Shown here: positions 43,840 through 56,461 of the stretch, in pieces
How the letters are laid out: every line of letters starts with the position of its first letter
Position numbering within the stretch: position 1 is the stretch's first letter
Origin: Clitopilus passeckerianus
Lineage: Eukaryota > Basidiomycota > Agaricomycetes > Agaricales > Entolomataceae
Assembly (NCBI GenBank): GCA_944990035.1
Contig: CALYLX010000096.1
Location: 372,001 to 436,000, forward strand
Length of the DNA: 64,000 bases
Direction: 5' to 3'
The notes under the pieces: generated by a model
What the model saw: only the letters and a program-made list of their open reading frames with translations
Told to the model about the DNA's origin: nothing
Databases searched by the model: none
Position numbers and translations under genes: made by a program

Positions 43840-46220
43840 ATTTATGAATGGGTGTGCACGATTTTTTCCAACGATGTACATGCTGGGGTTGTCAGCTTTG
43901 GCAGTAGTGCAAGTTAAGTCTGTACATATACTCTATTTATCGATTCCATCTATCTCAGCTGTTTTATCTATGTAAGGCGGTCCAGGAAGTGTATCTCGAA
44001 TATCACAATTCTTTGCCTAATTTGTGGCAACAAATTTCATAAATGTCATCATTCTCTTCATGTCGTCGCCCGCTCGTATTGGTTTGCTCTAACCCTGCCC
44101 CAGCAGCCAACCCCAAACACAAAGCCAAAGGATTGGATGGTCGTTGAGGGTCGATGCAGACATTTCTCCATCACCTGGGTGACAGTCAAGTGACAGGATA
44201 TCCGAACCCTCTTTATCCACGACTAAAGCCAAGGATACCAGCTCCCAATCCTCCTATTACCCGCTTTCTTCTGGCCCCTCCGTAACCCGAACAGGTGAAG
44301 CAGGTGTATCCCAGACAGAATTCCGGTCCATTACGTCCACTGAACATGTCGACGGATGGGCTGAGGGACATCGTCATCTCGTCTTTCATCCAAGCAGGAA
44401 AAACGCATTAGGCTGACGAAGGATGGGACGTTGGGGCATATTGTATGAGCTCCAGCGCATGTGATGACATGAGTAGGACACTTCCGTTCGCATAAAATGA
44501 GAGGGAGGGCGACCGTATGCGTATAATCCGAGGAAACAGAATCTTGAGTATGGTGACGAGGCTTGGAATGTCGCCGGTGCGGTGGGTAAATCTGGTGGCG
44601 AGTATTTCTCATTCTAACGAGAAGCCGGAGGAGGAATGTGACAAGGAGGGTATGGGTCGAATCAAGTGAGATAGGCAGCTACAAAGCCTGTGGAGGGCGA
44701 AGACGCCAACCGAGGAATCCATAAATACGCGATGTGGTGAAAATTCGGGAATAGTGATTCACCAGTGGTTTTCCACAGAAGTTTGCCACTACACCAAGGA
44801 GCGGCTGGGCTTGGGAGATTACGATAGGATGGAGATCGGGAGAGGAAGGTATAAAGGCAGAGGCCATGCCTTGACGAGCAGGGAGAGGATGGGGGAGGAT
44901 AAAGCCGCTAGACGAATATGGCACCACTGTAGGATGATGTTGTTCGTGGTCTTGTGTGGTGGAGTGGCACAGACCCTCTTGATGGAGAGATTTCCGCGAG
45001 CAAAAACAATAACGTGAAGGGTAGAACAAGGCTGGAAGTTCGTGCCCTGATATACTGCAAATACGATGGATCTGCTTTCTTCAGCAGCGCAGCAAACTCT
45101 CAAATGACAAGGTCAACACCCGTTCTATGCTCCGTGTCTGAATGAATGTGGCAAGTATCATGTTCAGAGCAGTGTCATGAGCATAAAGGCTAGGTGGTGG
45201 AAGGTGACTATAGGAGTAAGGGAAGTTGCAAGATGGGGGAAGATAAAGATCGCGGCGGGGAGTTCGTGGCTTAAAGGTCTGAGGGACTCCGTTTTTGCAA
45301 CAACCATATTCGTGCCTTCGGTCCTGATTTTTTCTGTACTCCCTCTCGACCCGTATTTTCTCCCCATCCTCCCCTTTGCAAGCCACGGCAAACGTCAAAG
45401 TGCCGGAAAGGTACATTATTTGACGGCTGGAGACAACGCCCCTCTGCTCACACACGAAGAGTTCCAGACCTCAATGGCAGTGAGAGGTTTGGAGGGACGC
45501 CTCTTGCAGGTAAGCAGTGCTAGGAGCGCGAGGAGGGAGGTACGGATGGAGGACCGCCGCGGATGACACCGACCCGCCGAGGCGGATGGGGATCCAGCAC
45601 TGGTACCTAAGCCGTAACCGTTTGGCGCTATTGTTTGTTACTGTCTGTAGTACCAAGTGTTGATGAGGTGAACGAATTGGTTGACGATAGTAATGCAGAC
45701 GAGGAGCACCGGCTGGCATTCCTTGCTCCTGTTGACGCAGTAGCAGGGTTCGAGCAGAGGAGAGTCCAGATAGTGGAAGCTGTTGTTGTCTCGAGGAAGC
45801 CGACGGCGGTACTGTCAGTGGATCCGCTCATGTGTTGGGTATTGAGGCCTTGAAGTACAAAGCACTCCCAAACTCTGCATGTAACCTGGCTGCAGTGAGG
45901 GAACAGGCGGGATTCGGCGTCGGTAGACAATGTATTCGTGGATATTTTTCACGACCTGTAGTTCATAGCCGTCCATCGAAGTGATATCAATATCTGTCCC
46001 TGCCAGATCTGGAATAGATCCGTGGAGGCGTCATAGAGGGAATGAAAGAACATGGGGAACGGCTCGTATAGGAGGCTGTCTCGTCGGCTTGGCTCTGTGT
46101 TCTCCCCAGGTAAGCTCACGTTGGTCCCGCGCGGGCCCATTGGGAGTTGCAGCAGATATCTATAGTTGGCTGTTAGTGACAGTCGCCCAACAGACATGAG
46201 ACGAGTCAGCACTTACCCAA
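43840..46220. other. Gene-poor region, partly duplicated
   Basis: About 44040-44960 recurs at 63105-63980. Frames in the two copies (for example minus-strand 44331-44612 and 63307-63567, sharing FSCLDERRDDD) do not stay open together, so I do not call a gene. A Ser/Thr-rich minus-strand frame at 45628-45930 and a minus-strand frame at 45949-46212 look weakly coding but have no recognised domain. Confidence 0.4.
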
Positions 46221-46691
46221 TTCTCTTTACCCGCATATTCCTGCATCAAGAAGCCATACGAGTGTTGAACCCCAATTATCCTGCGACTTCTCTTCCTCCT
46301 CAACTTGGGCGGAAGATCTGACACGACGAGGTACTGGTATCCGGCTTGAGTAACCCCGATAGTTAGTGAGGATCGGGTGGGCCGAGAGATGGTTGGCGAG
46401 AACCATGGCCTGTTGGCACCACGCCGAAGGGATTGGGTACCCGATAGGCACAACATGAGAGAAGAGACCAAGGTGGTCATGCTCGATGATGCCTACAAGG
46501 GTGGCAGCGTAAGACTTTGAGTCTATCAGACGACAGTTCGCGGACATACCAAAAGGACCAGGTTCACATTCGTTGCAGCCTTATTCTGGTTTCTCGTTTG
46601 GTTTCTTGTGTGAAGTGGCGGTAGTGGGGTTCGGGCGAATTGCGCATACAGTTCCACCTAAACAAGGGCTTCTTATTGAAAGGTCGCGCAT
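46221..46691 (-). pseudogene. Decayed GMC oxidoreductase copy, 5' part
   Basis: The start region (MRDLS..., GCGCGACC at about 46691), the first intron (donor in TTTTG|GTATGTC, acceptor before GCATCATCGAG) and the beginning of exon 2 (GIIEHDH, VLANHLSAHP, IGVTQAG) align with the GMC gene at 38.7-40.9 kb. There is an in-frame stop in exon 1 (before GCNECEPG) and a shift in exon 2. The catalytic half cannot be found. Confidence 0.7.
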
Positions 46692-47700
46692 CTTCGAAGT
46701 TCAGATGAGCGAGAGGAGAGCTAAGAATGAGAAGTGCAAGCTTGACAGGGAGTTTCTGTCCTCGGGTACAAGCCTGGAATCTTTCGGTAGGAATAAATAA
46801 ACGCATGTGCCGACGGTTCTCCGGATGGTTTGAAGAGGGAAAGGATGTGAGGCAAGCAAAAAACGGGAGGTTGTTCTAACGGAAGCTGAGGTGGAATATG
46901 GTGCGGTGAAAAAAGAGGATGAATTGGGTCCATGGTGGAAGGAGGACGGGTGCGAAAAAATGAGACGGACGCGTTTTCCCCATCCATGCTTCCAAAGTTC
47001 TCTTCATCCTACCAGCTTATATCTCCAGGCTTCTTATCTGTCTATTATCTCTCTCTGGCCAAATTCCTTGGAGCATCGCCTGTCTAACCACTTCCATGAG
47101 AATGACAGAGTCGACGTCATCTAAGTAGACGCTGCTAACAAGCGTGTGCAGGCATCCGACCAAGCACAAACCTCGAACCAGTTTCGCTCAGTTGTTCTGC
47201 CATAAGGACATCCACTAGCTCATCGACATCCCTCAAAGCCAGCCTACAACATATGTTCAATTCACTCGAACCCCGTTGAGATCAACCAACTTTTCAACAA
47301 TGTCATTCTTCTGACACCCATTTGGATGCCTTTCGTTCCATCATCCCCTCAGACTCGAGAAGGATTTACAAACGAGGTTTAAGCAACTCTCCACGCCAAA
47401 GAAGATGTGGAGAACCTTCGCCCAGCAAGTCCAGAAGAATCTTGATGCCTCCCGGCGCGAGAATTTCCACGGGCCCACATTCTCGTCCCCCGTCTCCAGT
47501 CCTGAGGATGAACACGTCGTGGACATGATAGTATCGTTTATCCCCTCAACAATAGTGCATCCCACCTCTAGATTACATCCCCCAAACATCGGATTTCCTC
47601 ATCCATTCTAACAGGTTGTTCTATCGAGACACCTGGTTCCCTCCCTCTTTTGGAGGATAGCCTCCCAGCCCTCCTCTTCGCCTTTCTCAACCGTCCAGCA
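46692..47700. other. Intergenic interval
   Basis: No supported gene. Short frames on both strands without domains or consistent splice signals. Confidence 0.45.
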
Positions 47701-47702
47701 AA

Positions 47703-48821
47703 ATGTCGATGCATATATCGGCGGTGTTGCTAAGGATTATTAACGCCTGCCACACGGCCTCTCAACAAGTTATCATCAAGGACCGACTTCAATCCTCAGC
47801 AAAAATACGTACTCACAGAAGATGCGCGCCTTACAACACTTCCCTTTCTGCTTCCTTCACATCCCTTGGCTGCAACATTTCTCAGCAGCCTTCAGCAAAG
47901 GAAGAACCGCGATCCGAACGGGTGGAACTGCTAGTCCCGCTAGTGCCGACCAGAACAGCACTATACTGGCGCAACACGGGTCTTTTTGGACATGTTTACC
48001 AGCCTCTACCCGACATTCTCCCAATTTTCAAGATCTCCTCGACCGCGCCCAAGCTCTCACAAACAGAGGTTCGCTACAAGCATGTCCTCGCCGAGAATGG
48101 GACGGATTCACGCCGCCTTGGTTAGTGTCACCCTCGCCAGATCCGACCCAAATGTTCACGGCCACTAACACTAGCGTCACAGAATCTACTCCCACCGGCG
48201 GGCTCAGCTCCGATGTTGAAGAAGAAATCAAGGACTTTAACGCCTACGTGAAGAGTGTGGCCTCGTCACTACTATGATGCCGACCTACTGTTCTTTCCGC
48301 ATATAAAGCCGCCACATATGACGCCCTCATCAAGGTACGTCCTTGACTCCTTTCATTCCACCCATGGGCCTAACATACTCGTTCAGATCCCGGCACCTAG
48401 AGGCTCCCAAACAACTTTGTTTTGGCAAAAGTTCGCGAAGCCTTTTGCTCCAGCGCCTGCCACTGCCGAAATTCCCAGTCCCGTTCATATCCGCGTCCAT
48501 ACATTTGGCTATTCTAGTCTCATCGGCGCGATAGGCCCTCTGCAAAGCGACGGTCGTGAGTCTCTCATGGCCTATGAAGGAAGGCATGTGGAGTTGAGCT
48601 GGGCCATCCCCAGTCACAAGAAGTTTCCCAATGGAAATTTCAACAGACAACCGGGTTACGCGATCGAGCTGATGTACGTGTCCTACACTCCGTACTCTCC
48701 CAACCTTCTCACTCTTGTGTCCAGGAACCCTCCTAGTAAGGTCGTTCACTCGACCTTGATATCGGGTGACAGATGTACAGATCAATTTATCAAACTACAG
48801 GGAAGAATACAGGGGGCGTAG
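47703..48821 (+). other. Coding-like stretch of unknown nature
   Basis: Several overlapping plus-strand frames (47703-48125, 47822-48277, 48255-48821) have protein-like composition, such as DVEEEIKDFNAYVKSVASS and a later part with PVHIRVHTFGYSSLIGAIGP. I could not link them into one phase-consistent model and recognise no family. It could be a small multi-exon gene or a decayed one. Confidence 0.2.
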
Positions 48822-48907
48822 GGAAATGCGGAACATATTGTACATGTGTCGCTAGTTGTATCATGGGCTGTGACAAATGTCCGAAATACAAAACAGTAAA
48901 ATGAAAT

Positions 48908-51900
48908 TTAGATCCCATAATGGACGTAAGGAATCCAACTGCGATAACCTCTCTTTTGTTCCCGGAGCTTCGCTGTCGCAAGATGAAGACCATAGGCTGC
49001 ATCTCTTACATCTGGCGGTGCATCCTTGCCGTTTCGGAACAAATGACCACAGAACACATCTGCTATAATTGGTGCATCAGAGTCAAACATAGGCCTGAGG
49101 TTGGAGGTAAGTTGACCATTGGGAGAGCAGAACGAGTAGATGAAGTCACATACCACATCGTACCAACAACACTCCTGAAACCAGCGAACATCATTGTGGC
49201 GACGAGATTGAGTGATTCATCCGGTCGGTCCTTATCCCCCTGTGCGGTTTCGCAGGCACTCAAGTATGCCAAGGCCGCCGAATTGGAGATCTGACATTCC
49301 TTGATGATCCTTGACATCGTGAGTTTGCCTCCGCTGAGCAGGAGAAAGCTCTCCAGCGGGTCATCCAGGTTTTGCATGCCATGACATCCAAAATGAATGA
49401 TTGAAGATCGTTGAATATCAGGTAGAATCTCCTCAACCTGGTTCAGTTCATCCTTCAACCCGAGGCGGGTGATCAAATGTTCAGGATCTGGTAGATGTTT
49501 GCGGATATTGTCCAGCTCTTTCAAAGCAGCAGGAAGGGAATTTCCACCAGGCGCCTCGGGCTCGATAATTGCTGTCATCTGGAAGGTCGGAGGAATTGGT
49601 GGTTGAGGGCTAATAAGGTCCTGCGGGGAAGTACAGTACGATGATATCGCATATTGGAAGAGACAATCAATGGGTTCGCCATCGTCGGAATATATCCCTG
49701 CGGCATGAATTGGAAGGGAGGAGAATGAGCCTGATGGACACCACCAGATTCGTTTTGATGAATGTGCCTAGCAGGAGTATTTAGCCCTAGCAAATGGTAG
49801 GGTGCGCTCTTAGCCTGTCAAACTCACCTGTTGTAATGCTAGCACATTGACCACAGGTTGGACTACCTTTACCCACAAAAATGCCAGGGCAACTTGCAAA
49901 GTATCCCCGCTTGAAACAGGTGATCGTTTACGGACCAAACCGCGAGGCAGCAATGCCTGAAGGGTGTCAATCGTAGCCAGAACCTGAGGCTCACCGTCAG
50001 TTGACCTCAATCCGCCTGCTAGAGACGAGTGGAACAGTGATTTCAGTGCCTCCAGATGTGGTCGATTAACATCGGATAAAGCAATATGCTCCACGGAGTC
50101 ATTTTCATGCATCACCAAAGCATCGCATCCGAATTCAGATGCGTTTAACAAGGCAACCGGACCCTTGTGAGCTGCACGTCGTAAAGCCATGATTGAGGGG
50201 GGCAACAGAAATCCTCCGAAGTCTGGGATCCTCCGAATTTCCTCAATGGTCTGGCGCCGTTTATCTGCGAGTTTGGAAAGGCTTATAAAGGTTGGAGATT
50301 TTAGTTTATCAGATGCCGGCAGCGACGTGTGGAGATGATATGTAGAACCATGGGATGCCTGTTCAAGCTGTCTGGAAACATTGAGGTATTCCTCGGCCAG
50401 GATTGGGTGAACGGCGGCGAGTTCGTCAACGGGGGTACGCAGCTGAAGGGCCTGTGACCAAAATATGGAGCGACCGGTTGACAGGAACGTGACAGCAGTC
50501 TCGAGCTGATTCTGGCTGATAGCACATTGTGCTGCATTTCCGACGAGTTCTCGACTATGTTCCAACACATCTCGCCGCTCCTTCAGCGTGAGATCAATAG
50601 ACGCAAGAAGCGGGAGAAGTCCCAGAGCATAACGGTATGCGTTGAGGGATCTGGTAGTACGATGTTTCCGAGCTAAGTTAGCAAAGCTTTCTGCTGATTT
50701 GAGACGGCTGAGCAAAGAGCCTGTTTCGTATCGAGACGCCAATTCATAGAAATGGAGAGCTTTCTCTAGATCGGCATCTTCTGTGTTATGTTGATATAGG
50801 GTGGAATATGAAGAGCCCAAATTGTAGAAAGAGTTGAGGCAATCTGGATGAGGGGGAGGTCGTAAATCCACTCCTTCTCGGTGCAGCCCAATGCATTCCT
50901 CGAGGTCGCTGAATGCTCCCTTCTGCTCGAAACGAGTGGAAAGGGCAATTGCCAGGTTGTTGAGGGAGCTGGTGCGATCAGGATGGAGGGGAGGTCGCAA
51001 ATCTAGTCCTTCTCGGTGTAGCCGAATGCATTCCTCGAGGTCGCTGAATGCTCCCTTCTCCTCAGAACGAATGGAAAGGGCAATTGCCAGGTTGTTGAGG
51101 GAGCTGGAGCAATCAGGATGAGGGGGAGGTCGCAATTCCAGTGCTCCTCGGTGCAGCCCAATGCATTCCTCGAGGTCTTGAAATACTCGCTTCTGCCGGA
51201 AACGAGTGGAAAGGGCAATTGCCAGGTTGTTGAGGGAGCTGGAGCGATGTGGATGAGTGGGAGAGAATAATTTCAGTGCTTCTCGGTGCAGCCCGATGCA
51301 TTCCTCGAGGTCACCGAATGCTCCCTTCTGCCGGAAACGAGTGGAAAGGGCCATTGCCAGGTTGTTGAGGGAGCTGGAGCGATCAGGATGAGGGGGAGGT
51401 CGCAATTCCAGTGCTCCTCGGTGCAGCCCAATGCATTCCTCGAGGTCGCTGAATGCTCCCTTCTGCTGGGAGCGGGTGGAAAGAGCATTTGCTAGGTTGT
51501 TGAGGGAGTTGGAGCGATCAGGATGGAGGGGAGGTTGCAATTCCAGTGCTTCTCGGTGCAGCCCAATGCATTCCTCGAGGTCACCAAATGCTCCCTTCTG
51601 GAGGAAACGAGTGGAAAGGGCAATTGCCAGGTTGTTGAGGGAGCTGGAGCGATGTGGATGAGTGGGAGGGAATGATTTCAGTGCTTCTTGGTGCAGCCCA
51701 ATGCATTCCTCGAGGTCGCCAAATGCTCCCTTCTGGAGGAAACGAGTGGAAAGGGCAATTGCCAGGTTGTTGAGGGAGCTGGAGCGATGTGGATGAGTGG
51801 GAGAGAATAATTTCAGTGCTTCTCGGTGCAGCCCGATGCATTCCTCGAGGTCACCGAATGCTCCCTTGTGCCGGAAACGAGTGGAAAGGGCATTTGCCAG

Positions 51901-53199
51901 GTTGTTGAGTGAGCTGGAGCGATCAGGATGAGGGTAAGGTCGTAATTCCACTACTCCTCGGTGTAGCCCAATGCATTCCTCAAGGTCGCCAAATGCTCCC
52001 TTCTGTAGGAAACGAGTGGAAAGGGCAATTGCCAGGTTGTTGAGGGAGCTGGAGTGATGTGGATGAGTGGGAGGGAATGATTTCAGTGCTTCTTGGTGCA
52101 GTCCAATGCATTCATTGAGGTCGTCGAATGCTCCCTTCTGCTCAAAACGAGTGGAAAGGGCATTTGCCAGGCCGTTGAGCCACAGGGCACGATCGGGGTG
52201 TTGTACAGGCATCATCCACAACCCTTCCCTGTTGAGGATAATGCTGTCTTCCAAGTCCTTGTGATCGCCTCCCCAGCTAAAACATGTTGAGAGTGCATTG
52301 ACCAGACAGTTCAAGGTTGACAAACGTTGGGGATGGGGCAGCGGGCGGCAACGTAAAGCGGCGTTGAGATAAGCAATGGCCTCCTGCAATTGAGAAATTT
52401 CGACCGCGTCCTCCTCCATCTTCGTGCCGATCTGGAATAATCTAGCCCCCTCCTCATCGATTGCTTGTGCCTTTCCCATGTAGTCCTTCACATCCTTCAT
52501 TCCTATATCACACCCACATTCTGTAGCCCGAAGCCATCCGATGCAGGCCAGCGCCGTGAGGGAGATGTATGAGAGTGGAACATTGCCTCTGCAGAGATAG
52601 TACGCTTCACGGAATTTGTTTGCTGCACAGGTCAACTCCACGTCGCCGGGACAATCAAGATATCTCATGACAAGTGTGTTCCCTAGTAGAATCAGGAGCT
52701 CTGCCTGCTGGAGGGCTTCTTTGCCTTCGATGTACAGTTTGATTGACTCCCCCGCAACCCTTATGATGTCGTCAAGGGTGGCAGTATCGATGCATTGTCG
52801 ACATTCATCTATTAGCTGGATTGCGGCTTTTACTTCCTCAACCATTTCGATATCTCGACCGGTGGTCTTGATGAAATACGATGAGCTGACATCTGAAGTA
52901 TAAATAATCTTACTTACCCCTTTCGTGACAACGATGAAAGTGTCTTCCTCTTGTGGAAAGCAGGCTTCCAGATCCTGTATGCACCCGAAGAAACAGTATC
53001 GCGTGAGTAACGCCCTTCTGAGGTGGTGGTGCAGTATTGAGCACGCTTCTTTCGGATAAGCTTCATGTTCTAGCGTGCGTCGTAATAGGGATATTGCGGT
53101 GGTGAGAGGAAGGATATTGAGGTCATTCCTGACTGTTGTCATGAATCTCCTGAGGACAAACAGGATCTCTCCGATAGCTTCATCGTCTTCTTGCTGCAT
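48908..53199 (-). CDS. TPR-CHAT protein (caspase-like peptidase domain)
   Basis: The model is complement(join(48908..49094,49154..49767,49828..53199)), 1390 aa. The N-terminal 340 residues are helical; then about ten TPR-like repeats of 45 residues (LEECIGLHREALELxPPPHPDRSSSLNNLAIALSTRF); a linker; and a C-terminal CHAT domain. CHAT has the expected His in IIHFGCHGMQ and Cys in LAYLSACETAQGD, so the dyad looks intact. The part RIWWCPSGSFSSLPIHAAG appears only when the 60-bp intron 49768-49827 is removed. CHAT domains are separase/caspase-like; in bacteria TPR-CHAT proteins can be activated proteases in defence, and in fungi CHAT occurs in NLR settings. The role here is unknown. The ATG at 53199 is the first in frame; an untranslated 5' exon near 53340 is possible. 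Confidence 0.88.
50840..52190 (-). repeat. Tandem 135-bp TPR-coding repeats
   Basis: About ten units of 135 bp encode 45-residue repeats. Segments around 51241-51360 and 51781-51900, four units apart, are nearly identical, with only two or three differences seen. This points to recent duplication inside the array, as in the ankyrin gene. Confidence 0.85.
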
Positions 53200-55160
53200 A
53201 TGTACCCAAGATGGCTAAATGAACGATTGAGTAAGTCTCAAAAATGACAAGGAGATGGGATACGCGAGCTTGAACGACTCACAGCGTTTGCCTATGCGTA
53301 TGCGAGGGATTGTCAGCCTTGTCATTATAGTGTGTCGGTCCGCGCTCACCTTTATTATGTTGCCATCTAGAATGGACTCCGATGGCCCCTTTTAAAGGTA
53401 GCCGTTTCATCAACAACCTCTCCCATGTGTCGACATTGCCTGATGTCTTCAGGGCATCTCGATCATGCGTGCTTCATTCGTGTTGTCAGAACGTGAGCAC
53501 TGTGAAACAATTTGCCATTAAGCACCTGCCAATGAACGGCGTCCAGGCTGGTCACCGACCCGAACATATACACCATTTTAATAAGGGGCAGCACCTATCT
53601 GTCAAAGCTGGGCCATCTAATGGAGGTAGGACACGGCTTAACATCGTGGCCGACTCGCGCGATTTCTGGTTGTCGGAGTCTCCAGCCCACTGGCGGGCCT
53701 AGAGAAACTCCCATCCACTGTAGCACACCATAATAAGATGAGCCTACCTATACACCGTGTATGAATAGTGAAACACCGAGTACACGTGAGTGACCACGAT
53801 GGCCTTCGAGTTGGAGGGACTGAAGAACCCAAAATGAGAACAGCGTTAATTTTCAGCCAACCAGCGCTAGAAGTAACCTGCTTATTGTTACATGGGTTTT
53901 CAGAATGGCAGAGGAGCAGGGTTCAGAAGGAGCCAAGATCATGATGTATAGGAAGGTAGGGTATTGAGAGAAAATAATTGAAGGCGCTTGGAAAAACAAA
54001 ATGACATAGCGTACGCAGAGACTCGAGACAACTAGATATGTATATGAGATCTTGAGAGATGAGAGTAAGTCATGGAGTAAAGTTGCCATAAGATGAGGGG
54101 AAGTGGCTGTACGGACGAGGAAGAGTTGACGGAATGGGGAAAACCAAACGCGTCTTGACTTGTCCTTCCACCATCCTGAGCCTCTGGCATACTTCACGGC
54201 GCCTCTCGGCTTCTGCTTACCTCGTGCCCACTCCCTCTCCATGATCCCTGGACCGCTAATTTACTTTACAAACCAGGGGATGTTGCCAAAATGGTCCTTT
54301 AATGGGGCTTGTGGGGACTACTACGTAGAATCGCAATACGTCTTCGCCAACGACAAGAAGCCATTGTCAAGCATCCACTTCTGTGCTTAGCTCTCCTCAT
54401 AATCACCTAGGATAAAAGATGCGCTGTCTTGCAACAATCCACTTTGATTCTTCGCCATCATGTTCGCTGCTGCTTTCTCTAAGCAGCCTCTGGGTTTGGA
54501 GGAAGGGGCCACGGGTCGAATGAGTAGGATTGCAAGTGCTGCTACTACCAACTAAAAATCAGAATAGTACTGTGACGAATCATGGATGCGAAGTTGGTCC
54601 TGTTGGTATAATCACGTTCTACTGCCAACCATTTTCCCAATCTGACGCTCAAAGTCGGTAGGCATGACGGTGGGTCACTAACTCCCCTCAGGTCCCAGGC
54701 AATTCTTTACCAGCACCTCATCGTGTCGAGCTGTACGTGATACGGCACTCCCATGCTCGTTCTCGTCAGATTGTCTCTCAGCCAACCCCATCTCCGCATT
54801 CGATGCTCATCAAGACTATTCCAGCTTGGCCCATCACAACCGCCGCACTGAGCGGCCAGGACCCTCCATAATAGGAGAGGATGTCGTATCCCGGTTCGGA
54901 CATGGCACCGTGGGGAGAGAGACAAGTGCCATAGGCCAAGGAGGCTTCAGATGGGTCATGATCTTACCTTGATATGAGACAACTCGACATACTTTCAGCA
55001 CGGACAATGGCCTCGAATGGGAATTTCTTTTCCGTACGCCTCGTATGCGCTTCCATTTTGTCAGATTCTTGTTCAAAAATCGTAGGAATTTGGTTTCGAC
55101 ACTCATGCCTGGCGGCGGCGCGTAGCGCCGGAGAAAATTCGGATAAAATAAGGCCACTTC
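53200..55160. other. Gene-poor interval
   Basis: No supported gene in about 2 kb. The region next to 53200 probably holds the TPR-CHAT promoter and leader. Other frames (for example 53853-54242 minus, 54160-54390 plus) have no recognisable domain. Confidence 0.4.
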
Positions 55161-55264
55161 AGAGTTCGGACATGGGCACCCAAAAACTGGCACCCTGGGT
55201 GCAAGTTCGGACACGCACCCGGTTTGGCCATTTTCGGATACGACCTCGTCCCCTAAGTATTAGG

Positions 55265-55530
55265 GAGGGCCCTGAGCAGCCCCGAGGAAGATTCCTTGGT
55301 GTATCGTTTGGGCTGTCATATCATAGCTATGCCCATGTCTCGAAGATCAAGTATGACCCTTGTCGGGTGCTGTTCAAGTATCAAGGATGGAACAAGGAAA
55401 ACATCAGCTCCTAAACTCGACGGGACAATAAACCCGTGGCATGTCGGCTGGCTTCCAGGAAACGATGACCAGCCTCTTTCAAGATCCCCAACCCAAGTCG
55501 AGTTAGGCAGGAACACTCACAGTTATTGAA
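55265..55530 (+). pseudogene. Decayed GMC oxidoreductase fragment
   Basis: The plus-strand frames read EQPRGRFLGVSFGLSYHSY and, after a stop and a shift, GWLPGNDDQP. These align with EQPRGKFLGGSSGLTYHNY and GWLPGNDDVP of the GMC gene at 38.7-40.9 kb. Only this segment (roughly residues 135-215 of the parent) is recognisable. Orientation is opposite to the parent. Confidence 0.75.
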
Positions 55531-56461
55531 TTCCCGATTCCCATTACCGACGCTCTATTATCAGACTTCTAGTGTTCAGTATACTGTCCCAGTTCAATGT
55601 ACGACTCGAGCCCGAGACTTTCCTAATAGAATCTACATTTTGTTTAGAAACAGTATCAGTCGGGTTTGATGAAGTACGGAAGAAGAATGTAAAAAAGAGC
55701 GACGAGTCATTTTCGTTGGCCACTATAAGATTCATCCACATAAATACTCCAAACGACGAAGAGATAGGAGACTGCGAAATTTATATTCTACATGACAAGG
55801 TTTACACAGATATCGTGAACTACGACGACGTGTACAGGTTCGCCTCACCCAACCAGTCGCGTATACACTGTACAGCTCTTACATCTTCCCCCCAATAACC
55901 ACTGTTTCCATCCTTGCAGATGCATTATATCATCGGGTGACCGAGTCCACAATGGTTCTCCCCCATCCACCAAACTCCCTTTCGTCATCCACCAGCTCCA
56001 TCCAGAGTGAGTCTCGTAAAGGACGGGCAGAATTTCCAACAAGGTATTCTCCACTTGATCAAAGCGCCAGCCATAAAACAGTAGGAAAGGGAGAGGGTGC
56101 CGATTCCAGGTCGCTCGACAAATCTGAGCACCGTCCTTTCGGCCTCCCTGTACACCACTTGCGACGACCGCCGAATATCTTGAACGAAGAGAAGCGAACC
56201 TTCAGATGTGTCGTCCCGATCTGACCCCGGAAGCGTGGTTGATCTTGACAAGTGAGATTCCCACTACGAACAACCGGTTGCAAGGTAAAGGCGAAGAGAG
56301 TAGGTCGGTGGATTCTAGGAAGAGTAGCGACGGAATAGGGCAACTTTGATGAAGGAGTTGGAGCGAGGGTATGGAGGAAACATGACGGGAGGAAGCGGGT
56401 CGATGAAAATGATAATCCGAAAGGCGGATGGTGTGGATGGTAGGTGATCAAAACCATCTGT
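55531..56461. other. Interval without a supported gene
   Basis: A plus-strand frame at 55572-55898 is moderately protein-like but has no domain that I recognise. I cannot support a gene. Confidence 0.35.

Noticed and set aside
50891..52290. Series of short frames opposite and within the TPR array
   Set aside because: They repeat with the 135-bp period of the real gene and are shadows of it.
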